From Fusibacter tunisiensis (GTDB lineage: Bacteria > Bacillota > Clostridia > Peptostreptococcales > Acidaminobacteraceae): DNA of 64,000 nt. Location of the stretch: positions 1 through 64,000 of the forward strand of contig NZ_JAFBDT010000001.1 of assembly GCF_016908355.1 (NCBI RefSeq), written 5' to 3'. The notes below the pieces were generated by a model. That model did no database searches. It had not been told where the DNA came from and saw only the letters and a list, made by a program, of their open reading frames with translations. Positions 52,187-61,638 of this stretch are shown piece by piece. A program made the translations under genes and the position numbers. The stretch's first letter is position 1. Every line of letters starts with the position of its first letter.

Positions 52187-52378
52187 TTAAACCGCTCTTT
52201 CAACTTTACCTGAACGCAAACATCTGCTACAAACTTTAATGCGCTTAGTTCCGCCATTAACAGAAGCTTTAACACTTCTTAAGTTTGGAGTCCAGGTTCT
52301 TCTATTGTGATTGTTGGCATGACTGACAGTATTACCAGACATTTTACCTTTTCCGCATACATCACATACTTTTGCCAT
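52187..52378 (-). CDS. rpmB: 50S ribosomal protein L28
   Basis: A 63-residue basic ribosomal protein. It has the family start [20 protein letters not shown] and two CxxC pairs (CDVC near 5-8 and CSRC near 50-53), so it is the zinc-binding form. [15 protein letters not shown] matches the L28 core. On the minus strand with AAGGAGG upstream and a strong promoter; the only housekeeping gene on that strand in this block, as in B. subtilis where rpmB also opposes yloU. Confidence 0.97.
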   Translation of the reverse strand: MAKVCDVCGKGKMSGNTVSHANNHNRRTWTPNLRSVKASVNGGTKRIKVCSRCLRSGKVERAV

Positions 52379-52423
52379 TTATGACACCTCCTTCGAGTGA
52401 TTGACTCACAACATAACAAAAAT

Positions 52424-52452
52424 ATTGTATCAGAGCAATGTTGGTTTTTCAA
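52424..52452 (-). promoter_or_regulatory. rpmB promoter
   Basis: On the minus strand TTGAAA (plus-strand 52447-52452), 17-base spacer, TACAAT (plus-strand 52424-52429). Confidence 0.75.
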
Positions 52453-52513
52453 GTAGAATTTTCTTTGTTTGTCTGTTTTTTTTGATTATTTTGTGCTTGA
52501 GGGTGGTATTATC

Positions 52514-52542
52514 TTGATATTCGCGTCATCATACTATAAAAT
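52514..52542 (+). promoter_or_regulatory. promoter of the Asp23 gene, within an inverted repeat
   Basis: TTGATA (52514-52519), 17-base spacer, TAAAAT (52537-52542). The -10 sits inside an inverted repeat TCATACT / AGTATGA spanning about 52529-52551, which could be a regulator site or be chance in AT-rich sequence. Confidence 0.5.
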
Positions 52543-52584
52543 AAAGTATGAATTCATTGTTCGAAAGAATTTAAGGAGGAAACT

Positions 52585-52941
52585 ATGTCCATAAAAATGA
52601 CCAACTCTTTTGGTGAAATAGCGATTAAAAATGATGTTATAGCAACCATCGCTGCTGTGTCAGCTATGGAATGTTATGGGCTTGTTGGAATGACATACAA
52701 ATCAACAAAAAATGGGATAGCTAAATTGTTGAAGGGTGAACATTTGTCGAAAGGTGTTGAAATCATTCCTGAAGAACATGGTGTTGTGATTAACTTATTT
52801 GTAATTGTACAATTCGGGACAAAATTATCAGTTGTCGCTGAAAATATTATTGATAAAGTCAAATACAATGTGGAGACACAGACAGGGTTAAATGTGCTGG
52901 AAGTGAATTTAAACATTGAAGGCGTAAAAGTACAAGAGTAG
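52585..52941 (+). CDS. Asp23/Gls24 family envelope stress protein (YloU-like)
   Basis: A 118-residue protein of the Asp23/Gls24 family, often membrane associated and linked to envelope stress; the molecular role is not known. It shows the family pattern GEIAIKNDVIATIAAVSAMECYG at the start (about 10-32), GVVINLFVIVQFGTKLSVVAENI (about 67-89) and VNLNIEGVKV at the end. It is followed after 14 bases by the fatty acid kinase-like gene, the fixed yloU-yloV pair of Firmicutes. Confidence 0.94.
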   Translation: MSIKMTNSFGEIAIKNDVIATIAAVSAMECYGLVGMTYKSTKNGIAKLLKGEHLSKGVEIIPEEHGVVINLFVIVQFGTKLSVVAENIIDKVKYNVETQTGLNVLEVNLNIEGVKVQE

Positions 52942-52955
52942 TAGGAGGATATCAA

Positions 52956-54602
52956 GTGGAACATAAAACCATTAATGCTCAAATGCTTGCCAAAATGTTT
53001 AAACAAGGCACGTATGAGCTGAATCGAAATAAAGAAGTCGTTGATGCGCTAAATGTTTTTCCAGTGCCAGATGGCGATACTGGAACCAACATGTCATTAA
53101 CCATGAATTCTGCTGTTGAAGGACTTTCTAAAGCAGATTTTGAAACCGTTGATGAGGTCGCAAAGTCAATTTCAAAAGGATCTCTAATGGGAGCCAGAGG
53201 TAATTCTGGTGTTATTTTGTCTCAAATTTTTAGAGGATTTGCAAAAGGGTGTAAAGGAAAGAAAGAACTGAATTCACAAGAACTGTGTCTTGCTTTTAAA
53301 GATGCTGCAGATACAGCCTATAGCGCTGTTTTGAAGCCTGTTGAAGGCACAATCTTAACTGTGATTCGTGAAATTGCTGAAAAAGCTATAGAGTATCAAG
53401 AAGACTCTTTAGATATTGTTGAATTGTTTGAACTTTTAAACAAACGCGGTGAAGAGACACTGGCAAGAACACCTGAAATGCTACCAGTGCTGAAACAAGC
53501 TGATGTTGTGGATGCTGGTGGTAAGGGATTGCTTTTTATTTTAAAAGGGTGTGAGGACGTATTAAAGGGACACGAACTTTCTGAAGAGGTTTTATCCAAA
53601 ACAGCTTCGGCACAGTCACCTGCCCAGTCCTTCCTACGTACTGAAGATATTGAGTTTGGATATTGTACTGAATTCATTATTGAAACCAATAAAACTGAAT
53701 CTGAAGGTTTAGGCCTAAAAACAGCAATTGAAAAATTGGGTGACAGCATGGTTTTTGTTCAGGATGATGATTTGATTAAAGTTCATATCCACACCAATAA
53801 TCCTGGCGTTGCACTTGAAGAAGCACTTAAATATGGCGCTTTAAAGAAAATTAAAATTGAAAACATGCGCGAACAGCATAGCAATATTATTGAAGGGGCA
53901 CACGCGTCCTATGAACAAGAAAATGTTTCAAAAATCCCTTATGATGAAACATTTGGATTTATAGGTGTGTCTATGGGTGAAGGCTTTTCAGATATCTTTA
54001 AAGATCTAGGTATTCTTGGAAATATTGAAGGTGGTCAAACGATGAATCCAAGTACTGAGGACTTTATGAAGATGATTGAAGAATGCCCGTCAGCCCATAT
54101 TTTCATTTTTCCAAATAACAGCAACATTATCATGGCAGCCAATCAAGCGAAAGAATTGTCAGAGAAGGACATATGGGTAATTCCAACTAAAACAATGCCG
54201 CAATGTATTACCGCGATGCTAGAGTTTGATCGAGAAGCATCTCCAGCTGATAATTATGAGCTCATGCTAGAGAGTCTCAGTTCTGTAAAAACGATACAAA
54301 TCACATACGCTGTACGGAACACAACCTTCAATGATATGGCAATTGAAAAGGATGATTATCTTGCAGTAGCGGATGGTGAAATTAAAGATGTGGGCAAGAA
54401 TCAATCTGAAGTTGTATTAAATGCTATTGAAAAAACAATGACGGAAGATTCTGAAATGCTCTCCATTTATTATGGGGCAGACGTTTCGGAGTTAGATGCA
54501 AATGATTTAGCTGAAAGTATTTCTAATAAGTTTCCAAATTTAGAAGTCGATGTTTTTTATGGCGGTCAGCCAGTTTATTATTTTGTCATGTCATTGGAAT
54601 AA
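52956..54602 (+). CDS. DAK-domain protein, fatty acid kinase FakA-like (YloV)
   Basis: FakA-type proteins phosphorylate fatty acids held by a FakB partner for phospholipid synthesis. The N-terminal DhaL/Dak2 ATP domain has FPVPDGDTGTNMSLTMNSAVE (about residues 31-50, with the Asp residues binding Mg) and GARGNSGVILSQIFRGFAKG (about 77-96). The C-terminal DegV-like half starts near 310. It starts with GTG behind AGGAGG. The 548 residues fit. No fakB gene is in this window. plsX at 61.7 kb acts in the same acyl-phosphate supply. Confidence 0.92.
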   Translation: MEHKTINAQMLAKMFKQGTYELNRNKEVVDALNVFPVPDGDTGTNMSLTMNSAVEGLSKADFETVDEVAKSISKGSLMGARGNSGVILSQIFRGFAKGCKGKKELNSQELCLAFKDAADTAYSAVLKPVEGTILTVIREIAEKAIEYQEDSLDIVELFELLNKRGEETLARTPEMLPVLKQADVVDAGGKGLLFILKGCEDVLKGHELSEEVLSKTASAQSPAQSFLRTEDIEFGYCTEFIIETNKTESEGLGLKTAIEKLGDSMVFVQDDDLIKVHIHTNNPGVALEEALKYGALKKIKIENMREQHSNIIEGAHASYEQENVSKIPYDETFGFIGVSMGEGFSDIFKDLGILGNIEGGQTMNPSTEDFMKMIEECPSAHIFIFPNNSNIIMAANQAKELSEKDIWVIPTKTMPQCITAMLEFDREASPADNYELMLESLSSVKTIQITYAVRNTTFNDMAIEKDDYLAVADGEIKDVGKNQSEVVLNAIEKTMTEDSEMLSIYYGADVSELDANDLAESISNKFPNLEVDVFYGGQPVYYFVMSLE

Positions 54603-54614
54603 CAATTGATTTGT

Positions 54615-54653
54615 AAGCGCTTCAAATATGGGATTATTTGGGGCGCTTATTTT
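54615..54653 (+). terminator. hairpin between the fakA-like gene and recG
   Basis: Thirteen-pair stem AAGCGCTTCAAAT / ATTTGGGGCGCTT (two G-T pairs), 8-base loop, then ATTTTAT. It ends just before the recG ribosome site; may be a partial terminator. Confidence 0.55.
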
Positions 54654-54668
54654 ATAGTGAGGGCAATC

Positions 54669-56687
54669 ATGTTGGATACATCTGTTGATAAGTTGTACGG
54701 TGTTGGTGATCGAAAACGAAAACTGCTTGAGAAAATAAATATTAGAACGTTTGGTGATTTGTTAATGGCTTACCCGCATCGCTATATAGACCGCAGACGC
54801 GTCATTTCAGTTTCGGCTTTAAAAACTGGGGCGCTTGGATGTATTGAGGCAAAAGTAGTAGAAGTTCAACAAAAGCGGGCAAAAAAAGAAATTTTAAGTG
54901 TTACTGTAGAATCTCATTTTCACCAAGGCGAGATGGTGTTTTTCTCACCAAAGTATTTGAAAAATGCATTTGAAGTTGGACAGTCGTATTATTTTTTTGG
55001 GAAGATGGATAAGACTGGGATGTTTTTTAAAATGCTACAGCCGGAGTTTGCTAAAGTTGGCACAAAAGGATTTTTGGGGATTATTCCAGTTTATCCCTTA
55101 ACCGCAGGGATATCCAACAAAGAAATGATTGCCTATAAAAAAGGTGTGTTAAGTGCTTTACAAGGAAAAATAATGGAGAATCTTCCCGAGTTTGTTGTAC
55201 AGGAAGCGAAGCTGGTCACGCGTATGACGGCGTTCACTCAGATTCATTTTCCAGACTCTGCAGAAGCGTATAAGGCAGCAAAAAGACGGTTGGTTTTTGA
55301 GGAGCTGTTTATTTTACAATTAAAGTTGATGCTTCTTAAGCAAAATTACCACAAGCCTATTAAAGCACCTTACACCATACCGGAAGATTTCGAGTTCTGG
55401 ATAAGCCGTTTGCCATTTCAATTGACACAGGCACAAAAACGAACTTTGGATGAAATTAAAACAGACATAACAAGTGGTTATGCTATGAATCGGCTGATAC
55501 AAGGCGATGTAGGATCTGGAAAAACCATACTGGCTTTTGCAGCTATTTTTCTGGCAGTATTAAACCATAAGCAAGCAGTACTAATGGCACCGACTGCTTT
55601 GCTTGCAGAGCAACACTATGAAGGCTTTAAAAAAATATTTGGAAACACCATCACAGTTGCTCTTTTAACCTCAGACGTAAAGGCTAAAAATAAGGAAGCA
55701 CTAAAAAATCAGATTGCTTTGGGTGATATAAAAGTTGTGATTGGGACCCATGCCATTATTCAGGAAGATGTTGTTTTTGAAAGCTTAGGTTTGGTTATTA
55801 CCGATGAGCAGCATAGGTTTGGGATTAGGCAACGTATGAACGTAGCATTGAAAGGCAATCAACCCCATACTTTAATTATGTCTGCTACGCCTATACCAAG
55901 GACTTTATCACTGATTCTTTATGGGGATATGGATGTTTCTTTAGTTGATGAATTACCTGAAGGTCGTAAACCTATAAAAACGCACTTTATTAAGCCTGAA
56001 AAGGTTTCGGATATGTATGGGTTTATTGATAAACGCATTCAAGAAGGACGCCAAGTTTATGTGGTGTGTCCATTGGTCGAAGATTCTGAGGCTATAGATC
56101 TGACCTCTGCAACAGGCCACTATGAGCATTTGAGAAACCGTTTTCCAGATTATGAGATTGGTCTTGTACATGGAAAAATGAAATCAAGCGAGAAAGAAAC
56201 AATCATGAAAGCATTTCATGAAAATAAAATTCAAATTTTGGTATCTACAACGGTTATTGAAGTTGGCATTAACGTTCCCAATGCAACGATTATGGTGGTT
56301 ATGGATTCTGAACGGTTTGGTCTTTCTCAGTTACACCAACTTAGAGGGCGCGTTGGTAGAGGTGAGGTACAATCGTATTGTTTTTTACTGAGTGAAAAAT
56401 TGGGAAAAACGTCAAAAGAGAGGATTGAGTCGCTTGTTAATTCAAGCAGTGGATTTGAAATTGCTGAAAGAGATTTGATGTTGAGAGGACCGGGTGAAGT
56501 TTTTGGACTTAAACAGCATGGGCTTCCTGAGCTCAGGCTTGCCAGTTTAATTGAAGATAAAAAAACATTAAAGGAAGTTCAAAAATATGTTAAAATGATA
56601 ATTGCAGAATATGAAATGAACAATGTACAAGTTAAACGCTATATTCAGAAGCTTTCCAATGAATTAGAAACTTGGTTTACTTTATAG
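54669..56687 (+). CDS. recG: ATP-dependent DNA helicase RecG
   Basis: RecG regresses stalled forks and branch-migrates recombination intermediates. An N-terminal wedge domain (LYGVGDRKRKLLEKINI ... LMAYPHRYIDRR) with OB-fold is followed by superfamily 2 helicase motifs: GDVGSGKTILAF (near 280), DEQHRFG (near 380), SATPIPRTL (near 407), and the C-terminal QLRGRVGRGE (near 558). ATG at 54669, preceded by GTGAGGG, gives 672 residues; the longer frame runs through the hairpin at 54615-54653. Confidence 0.97.
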   Translation: MLDTSVDKLYGVGDRKRKLLEKINIRTFGDLLMAYPHRYIDRRRVISVSALKTGALGCIEAKVVEVQQKRAKKEILSVTVESHFHQGEMVFFSPKYLKNAFEVGQSYYFFGKMDKTGMFFKMLQPEFAKVGTKGFLGIIPVYPLTAGISNKEMIAYKKGVLSALQGKIMENLPEFVVQEAKLVTRMTAFTQIHFPDSAEAYKAAKRRLVFEELFILQLKLMLLKQNYHKPIKAPYTIPEDFEFWISRLPFQLTQAQKRTLDEIKTDITSGYAMNRLIQGDVGSGKTILAFAAIFLAVLNHKQAVLMAPTALLAEQHYEGFKKIFGNTITVALLTSDVKAKNKEALKNQIALGDIKVVIGTHAIIQEDVVFESLGLVITDEQHRFGIRQRMNVALKGNQPHTLIMSATPIPRTLSLILYGDMDVSLVDELPEGRKPIKTHFIKPEKVSDMYGFIDKRIQEGRQVYVVCPLVEDSEAIDLTSATGHYEHLRNRFPDYEIGLVHGKMKSSEKETIMKAFHENKIQILVSTTVIEVGINVPNATIMVVMDSERFGLSQLHQLRGRVGRGEVQSYCFLLSEKLGKTSKERIESLVNSSSGFEIAERDLMLRGPGEVFGLKQHGLPELRLASLIEDKKTLKEVQKYVKMIIAEYEMNNVQVKRYIQKLSNELETWFTL

Positions 56688-56707
56688 ATGAGAATGGATG
56701 TGATTTT

Positions 56708-57280
56708 TTGAGAGTGATTTCAGGCAGCGCACGTGGGATAAAGTTGCTGACTATGGACGGATTACAAACTAGACCAACAACGGATCGTGTTAAGGAATCC
56801 ATATTCAATATGCTTCAAACCTATATATTTGATAGCCGCTGCTTAGACCTTTTTTCAGGCTCAGGTGCGCTTGGAATTGAAATGCTTAGTCGGGGTGCGA
56901 GACAGTGTGTTTTTGTAGACTCAAATCTAGAAGCCATCCGATGCATTCGAGAAAATTTAAAAAAAACAAAATTAGACCATCAGGCAGAAACGGTTTGTAA
57001 AAATGCAACACAATTTGTGGAAACATATGATGGGGAGGCATTTGATTTTGTTTTTTTAGATCCGCCTTATTTTCAGAATTTGATTTTAAAGAATGTCTTG
57101 GAATTAGAGCGGAGAAACCTAATTACAAATGATACTTTTATTGTGGTAGAATACGGAACAGGTGATCCTGAAATTGACGCGTTAAAAGAATATTTCAAAG
57201 TTTATCGAGAAAAGACATATGGCAAAATTTCAGTTATCATACTAAGGAGGCAGGATGAAAACAGTAGTATATCCCGGTAG
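56708..57280 (+). CDS. rsmD: 16S rRNA (guanine966-N2)-methyltransferase
   Basis: Methylates N2 of G966 in 16S rRNA. It starts MRVISGSARGIKL, the family N-terminus, from a TTG at 56708; the longer frame from 56672 overlaps recG and adds nothing conserved. RPTTDRVKESIFNML (about 23-37), LDLFSGSGALGIEMLSRGA (about 46-64, SAM loop) and VFLDPPYF (about 118-125, catalytic D-P-P-Y) are present. It is 190 residues. It overlaps coaD by 26 bases. Confidence 0.95.
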   Translation: MRVISGSARGIKLLTMDGLQTRPTTDRVKESIFNMLQTYIFDSRCLDLFSGSGALGIEMLSRGARQCVFVDSNLEAIRCIRENLKKTKLDHQAETVCKNATQFVETYDGEAFDFVFLDPPYFQNLILKNVLELERRNLITNDTFIVVEYGTGDPEIDALKEYFKVYREKTYGKISVIILRRQDENSSISR

Positions 57281-57737
57281 TTTCGATCCAGTGACACTTG
57301 GCCATTTGGATGTTATTGAAAGAGCAAGCGCTGTTTTTGGCCACGTTGTTGTTACAGTAATGATTAACAGTACGAAGACGCCTATGTTTACTCCAGAAGA
57401 ACGGGTTGCTCTCCTTAAAGAGGCAACAGGTCATCTTGATAATGTGACAATTGATTTTCACAAAGGCTTATTGACAGATTATTTAAGAGAGAGAAATCTT
57501 AATATTTTAGTCAAAGGGCTACGCGTTATCTCTGATTTTGAAGCTGAATTTCAAATGGCAAGCGTGAATCGCAAATTGCTTGCCAATTTAGAGACTGTAT
57601 TTATTATGACGAAAACAGAATACATGTACTTGAGTTCAAGTATTGTGAAGGAAGTTGCGCAATATGGTGGGGATATTTCGAATTTTGTTACACAAGGTGT
57701 TCAAAAAGCCATTGAGCGAAAAGTGGGAGGGTTATAA
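57255..57737 (+). CDS. coaD: phosphopantetheine adenylyltransferase
   Basis: Makes dephospho-CoA from 4'-phosphopantetheine and ATP. It has VYPGSFDPVTLGHLDVIERA (about 5-24, with the T-x-G-H nucleotidyltransferase motif), VKGLRVISDFEAEFQMA (about 87-103) and YLSSSIVKEVAQYGGDIS (about 124-141). At 160 residues it is typical. AAGGAGG lies in the end of rsmD; rsmD-coaD is a conserved pair. Its stop overlaps the next ATG (TAATG). Confidence 0.98.
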   Translation: MKTVVYPGSFDPVTLGHLDVIERASAVFGHVVVTVMINSTKTPMFTPEERVALLKEATGHLDNVTIDFHKGLLTDYLRERNLNILVKGLRVISDFEAEFQMASVNRKLLANLETVFIMTKTEYMYLSSSIVKEVAQYGGDISNFVTQGVQKAIERKVGGL

Positions 57738-58279
57738 TGTCAAATTCAAAAAGTCAAGAAATGGAACTTAAGGTATTGGAACTGTTGGATGATTTTGAAG
57801 ACAAGTTAGAGAGTGCACCAACTGTTCCGCTTACAGGAAAAATTTTAGTAGATCGTGAAGAATTCCTTGAAATCTTAAAGGATATTAATATACTTTTACC
57901 AGATGAATACCAACATGTCCGATGGATTAAGTCTCAAAAACAGCAGATTATTGAAGATGCAAATAAATTAGCTCAAGAACTCATAACAAATGCACGACAT
58001 GAAGAACTTAAAATTGTTGAACAAGCAAAGGCACAAGAAAATGATATATTAATGAATGCGAGTTTAAGATCTCGAGAGATGATTGATGAAAATGACATTG
58101 TTTTAAAAGCGAGACAACGCGCAGACCAGATTGTTGAAGAAGCGGAAATACGCGCTGAAGAAATAAGAAGAGGTTCGTATGAGTATGCAGAGGAAATTAT
58201 GAAAAAAGTGGCCTACAATATGTCGAAAGTTTTGCATACAGTAAATGAAAATTTGGAAGAGTTAGAAGAATACAAGTAA
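57737..58279 (+). CDS. coiled-coil protein downstream of coaD
   Basis: A 180-residue, acidic, almost fully helical protein. From about 75 to 150 it has a long heptad-like stretch (KQQIIEDANKLAQELITNAR) resembling the b subunit of ATP synthase or DivIVA-type coiled coils; no membrane segment is present. Similar proteins follow coaD in many Clostridia under the name ATPase, without biochemical support. It overlaps coaD by one base and ends with a terminator. A structural or scaffolding role is a guess. Confidence 0.75.
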   Translation: MSNSKSQEMELKVLELLDDFEDKLESAPTVPLTGKILVDREEFLEILKDINILLPDEYQHVRWIKSQKQQIIEDANKLAQELITNARHEELKIVEQAKAQENDILMNASLRSREMIDENDIVLKARQRADQIVEEAEIRAEEIRRGSYEYAEEIMKKVAYNMSKVLHTVNENLEELEEYK

Positions 58280-58286
58280 ATGGTTG

Positions 58287-58335
58287 AAAGAGTTGTTAGA
58301 CACCTATTTTAAGGCTGTCAAACAACTCTTTTTAT
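58287..58335. terminator. terminator between coiled-coil gene and tmcAL
   Basis: Eleven-pair stem AAAGAGTTGTT / AACAACTCTTT with an inner GACA / TGTC pairing, T run on the right and A run on the left side, between converging genes. Confidence 0.85.
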
Positions 58336-58344
58336 ATGATTGGA

Positions 58345-59544
58345 TCAAACACGAATAATCTGTTCAAGATAATCTCGGCCTCCGCGCTTTAGAATTTGCG
58401 AATTTTGACCTAATGCGTAAAGGTTGGAAGCGCGAACATCAAGTTCAATTAATGGATTTGTTTTCAAACTTTTTTCCATTCGATTCAAGTTTGTGATAAT
58501 TGGCAAACTGGCACTAGATTTCATATTTTTAACAATTTTTTGACCGATTGAGTCCATTCCAAGTAATCTTAAATAGCCAAACTTTTCTAAATTGCAGTCA
58601 AAGGGTTTAATGCCTAAAAAAATATTGAGAAGCATACGGTTTAGTTTTGTTTCTGCGTATCTTTTGGATTTTAGAGCATTAATTAAATCGCTGTAAGTTG
58701 TTGTTTGGTTAATAACGTTGACAATTTTATTTTCCAATCCTTCAGTAACTTCTCTGTACTGGCGCAATTCAATTGGTGTCAGACGTCTTAAGAGTGAGAA
58801 AATTTGATTTTCAAATGTTTCAATATTTACTGGCATATAGGGGGTGTTTTCTATAACTTTAACTGCCTGTGGTGGCAAGTGGTTTTTGAAATTAAAGTCA
58901 ACGGTTGGGTCAAAATATTTTTCTCTGATTGCAGATGCGCTGGAAATATCATGGTATAGATTGGTATCATGGTAAGCGCTACCTACACGTTTAATTAACA
59001 GGGGGCTGATTTTACTGTTTAGACGTATTAGATGCTTGAGGTATTCAATACCAAGAATCATATTGGGCTGGTTTAAGTTGATGTCCGTCCCCATATGCTG
59101 ATTAATTGCTATGTTTCGAGCTTTTGCAAAAGAATGACCGATTTGAAGTTGATTTTTGAGTAGATTTTTATAGGCCATTGGTTCATTGGCTAAAAGTGTG
59201 GCGATTTTGGTGATTTCATCAAGTGAATCCACTTCTGAACCAAAGGATAGGTGTGTGACAACACCAGTTGCATTTAGAAGAGAGATTGCACCTTTTGCAA
59301 AATCTTCAGCACTTGCAGTTGCATAAAAAGTGGGTAATTCAAGAACGAGATTAACGCCTGATTGTAAAGCCATTTCTGCGCGTGTCCATTTGTCTAGAAA
59401 TGCAGGAAGACCTCGCTGGACAAAGTTGCCACTCATAATTGCAATTACACCATCTGCATTTGTTAACTCTAGACTTTTATCGATTTGATATTTATGACCT
59501 TTATGAAAAGGGTTGTATTCAGAAACGATCCCAATTATTTTCAT
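58345..59544 (-). CDS. tmcAL: tRNA(Met) cytidine acetate ligase TmcAL (YlbM)
   Basis: TmcAL makes N4-acetylcytidine at the wobble base of elongator tRNA-Met from acetate and ATP. It starts MKIIGIVSEYNPFHKGHKYQ, with the nucleotidyltransferase motif H-x-G-H (HKGH), then IAIMSGNFVQRGLPAFLDKW (about 35-54) and ELPTFYATASAEDFAKGA. At 399 residues it fits. The start at 59544 has GGAGG at proper spacing; the ATG at 59556 is upstream of that site. It diverges from ackA, as in many Firmicutes; both enzymes use acetate. Confidence 0.94.
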   Translation of the reverse strand: MKIIGIVSEYNPFHKGHKYQIDKSLELTNADGVIAIMSGNFVQRGLPAFLDKWTRAEMALQSGVNLVLELPTFYATASAEDFAKGAISLLNATGVVTHLSFGSEVDSLDEITKIATLLANEPMAYKNLLKNQLQIGHSFAKARNIAINQHMGTDINLNQPNMILGIEYLKHLIRLNSKISPLLIKRVGSAYHDTNLYHDISSASAIREKYFDPTVDFNFKNHLPPQAVKVIENTPYMPVNIETFENQIFSLLRRLTPIELRQYREVTEGLENKIVNVINQTTTYSDLINALKSKRYAETKLNRMLLNIFLGIKPFDCNLEKFGYLRLLGMDSIGQKIVKNMKSSASLPIITNLNRMEKSLKTNPLIELDVRASNLYALGQNSQILKRGGRDYLEQIIRV

Positions 59545-59562
59545 CAATTCCTCCATTTATCT

Positions 59563-59589
59563 TGAAAATTGCCTTAATTACATTATAAT
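59563..59589 (+). promoter_or_regulatory. candidate ackA promoter
   Basis: TTGAAA (59563-59568) and perfect TATAAT (59584-59589) with a short 15-base spacer; an overlapping TAATAT (59587-59592) would give a spacer near 18. It lies about 70 bases ahead of ackA. Confidence 0.45.
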
Positions 59590-59659
59590 ATATATGTGTG
59601 ACCGAAAGCACTAAGAATTTATCTTACGTTAGAAACGTGATATACAAGGAGGACATTAA

Positions 59660-60853
59660 ATGAACGTATTGGTTATCAATTGTGGCAGCTCATCTTTAAA
59701 GTATCAATTGTTTGACATGAAAAATGAGGCTGTTCTTGCAAAGGGTTTGGTGGAAAGAATCGGAATTGAAGGTTCAAGATTAAAGCATGAAGCAGAAGGC
59801 AAAGACAAACAGGTTATTGAAGTTCCAATGCATAACCATAAGGATGCGCTTTCACAAGTTCTATTTGCGCTTGAGCACCCTGAATATGGTGCAATCCAGT
59901 CTCTTCAGGAGATTAATGCCGCTGGACACAGAGTGGTTCATGCCGGTGAGAAATTCAGTGCATCTGTAGTTGTTAATGATTCTGTTGTGGCTGCTTTGGA
60001 AGAGTGTATAGAAATTGCACCTTTACACAACCCACCAAATATCATTGGCATTCGTGCCATTCAAGAATTGCTTCCAAATATTGAGAATGTGGCTGTTTTT
60101 GATACTGCCTTCCATCAGACTATGCCAAAGTCCGCTTATGTGTATGCGCTTCCATATGAATACTATGAAAGAGATCATGTGCGTCGCTATGGCTTCCACG
60201 GTACAAGCCATCGTTATGTTTCTCAAAGAGCTGCAGAGATGTTGGGCAAACCACTTGAAGAGACAAAAATCATCTCTTGTCATCTTGGAAATGGTGCATC
60301 CATTGCGGCAATTAAAGGCGGAAAATCAATAGATACGTCTATGGGATTTACACCACTTGAAGGCTTGGTAATGGGCACAAGATGTGGCGATATTGATCCT
60401 CAAATTGTAACGTATATCATGGGTAAAGAAGGACTTTCGTTAGATGAAATGAACAACATCATGAATAAAAAGTCAGGTGTTCTTGGAATTTCGGGTGTAA
60501 GCAGTGACTTTAGAGATATTGAAGAGGCGGCAGAAGCAGGAAATGAAAGAGCTATTTTAGCACTTGATATTTACCATGACAATGTCCGTAAGTATATAGG
60601 TGCCTACGCAACTGTTCTTGGTGGCGCTGATGCCATTGTATTTACAGCTGGTCTAGGTGAAAATGGTGCAGAGAGCAGAGAAGAAATATGTAAGGGCCTT
60701 GAATTTATGGGGGCTATACTTGATAAAGAAAAGAACAAAGTAAGAGGTAAGGAAGCATTTGTAAATACAGAAGATTCTAGTGTAAAAATCATGGTGGTTC
60801 CAACAAATGAAGAGTTGATGATTGCCAGAGATACATTGGAACTTTTAAAATAA
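59660..60853 (+). CDS. ackA: acetate kinase
   Basis: Converts acetyl phosphate and ADP to acetate and ATP, the energy-yielding step of acetate fermentation. It has [14 protein letters not shown] (about 4-17), [11 protein letters not shown] (about 88-98), [11 protein letters not shown] (about 145-155, catalytic Asp), [15 protein letters not shown] (about 177-191), LGNGASIAA and [14 protein letters not shown] (about 327-340). At 397 residues it is full length. The partner pta is not adjacent, unlike in many bacteria. Confidence 0.98.
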   Translation: MNVLVINCGSSSLKYQLFDMKNEAVLAKGLVERIGIEGSRLKHEAEGKDKQVIEVPMHNHKDALSQVLFALEHPEYGAIQSLQEINAAGHRVVHAGEKFSASVVVNDSVVAALEECIEIAPLHNPPNIIGIRAIQELLPNIENVAVFDTAFHQTMPKSAYVYALPYEYYERDHVRRYGFHGTSHRYVSQRAAEMLGKPLEETKIISCHLGNGASIAAIKGGKSIDTSMGFTPLEGLVMGTRCGDIDPQIVTYIMGKEGLSLDEMNNIMNKKSGVLGISGVSSDFRDIEEAAEAGNERAILALDIYHDNVRKYIGAYATVLGGADAIVFTAGLGENGAESREEICKGLEFMGAILDKEKNKVRGKEAFVNTEDSSVKIMVVPTNEELMIARDTLELLK

Positions 60854-60878
60854 TCTCTTGAGATGTAAGTACTTTTGC

Positions 60879-60907
60879 TTGACAAACCTCTCGGCAGTAA
60901 TTATAAT
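60879..60907 (+). promoter_or_regulatory. strong promoter of yceD-rpmF
   Basis: TTGACA (60879-60884), 17-base spacer, TATAAT (60902-60907): a full consensus promoter, the best in the window, fitting a ribosomal-protein unit. Confidence 0.92.
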
Positions 60908-60935
60908 GTTAATGTTGCATTGAAGAGGTGAAAAT

Positions 60936-61424
60936 ATGAACCTTGATTTATCAAAAGTTATTAATGGCCTTCAGAATCAACTGGAATTCAGTTTCGATTA
61001 TCAAATTAGCGATGCCTATTTGAAGTCGATCAAGGGAGTAGATGCGTCGGTTTTCAAAATCGTTGGAGAAGTTCGACGAATTGATGATCGATATGACTTA
61101 ACCCTCTCTTATTCTGGCAATATGGTTTTCGAATGTGACAGATGTTTGTCCAAGGTAACTTTGGATGTAGAAAATTCTGTAGAAAGACTGCTGGTGGATT
61201 CGGAAGAAGATCAAGACGAGATTCCCCTGAAATCCACGATTTTGGATTTGGTACCAATTTTGGAAGAAGATATTACATTAAATCTGCCTGTGCAGATTTT
61301 GTGTCATCCTACTTGTAAAGGCATTTGTCCAAATTGTGGTGCAGATCTGAATAAAGAGACATGTACGTGCAGCGAATCGAAAATTGACCCAAGACTTGAG
61401 GCGCTGAAGAATTTATTCACTTAG
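60936..61424 (+). CDS. DUF177 (YceD) family protein
   Basis: A 162-residue protein of the YceD/DUF177 family, needed for normal 23S rRNA levels in some organisms. The central CDRCLSKVTLDVENSVERLL (about 67-86) with a C-x-x-C pair and the C-terminal CHPTCKGICPNCGADLNKETCTC-type cysteine cluster (about residues 127-149, in two CxxC-like pairs) are typical and suggest zinc binding. It lies 19 bases before rpmF, a very conserved pairing. Confidence 0.94.
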   Translation: MNLDLSKVINGLQNQLEFSFDYQISDAYLKSIKGVDASVFKIVGEVRRIDDRYDLTLSYSGNMVFECDRCLSKVTLDVENSVERLLVDSEEDQDEIPLKSTILDLVPILEEDITLNLPVQILCHPTCKGICPNCGADLNKETCTCSESKIDPRLEALKNLFT

Positions 61425-61443
61425 ATTAAGGAGGTGTTAAGAT

Positions 61444-61626
61444 ATGGCAGTACCTAAGCGTAAGATTAGTAAAGCGAGAAGAGATAAAAGAAGAGCGAGC
61501 AATGTTAAAATGACTGCTCCGAACATTATCGAATGTCCAAAGTGTAAGGCGCCAACTGTATCACACAGAGAGTGTGGTGAGTGTGGTTACTATCACTCAA
61601 GAGATTCAAAACAAAAAGAAGCTTAA
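61444..61626 (+). CDS. rpmF: 50S ribosomal protein L32
   Basis: A 60-residue basic ribosomal protein with the start MAVPKRKISKARRDKRRA and four cysteines as CPKC (near 32-35) and CGEC (near 44-47), the zinc-binding form. AGGAGGTG is the ribosome site. Followed by a terminator that separates it at least partly from plsX. Confidence 0.97.
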   Translation: MAVPKRKISKARRDKRRASNVKMTAPNIIECPKCKAPTVSHRECGECGYYHSRDSKQKEA

Positions 61627-61638
61627 GAGTTTCTATTT

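Noticed and set aside
59787-60332. Extra plus-strand frames inside ackA
   Set aside because: They are out of frame within a highly conserved enzyme gene and have no family features or ribosome sites.
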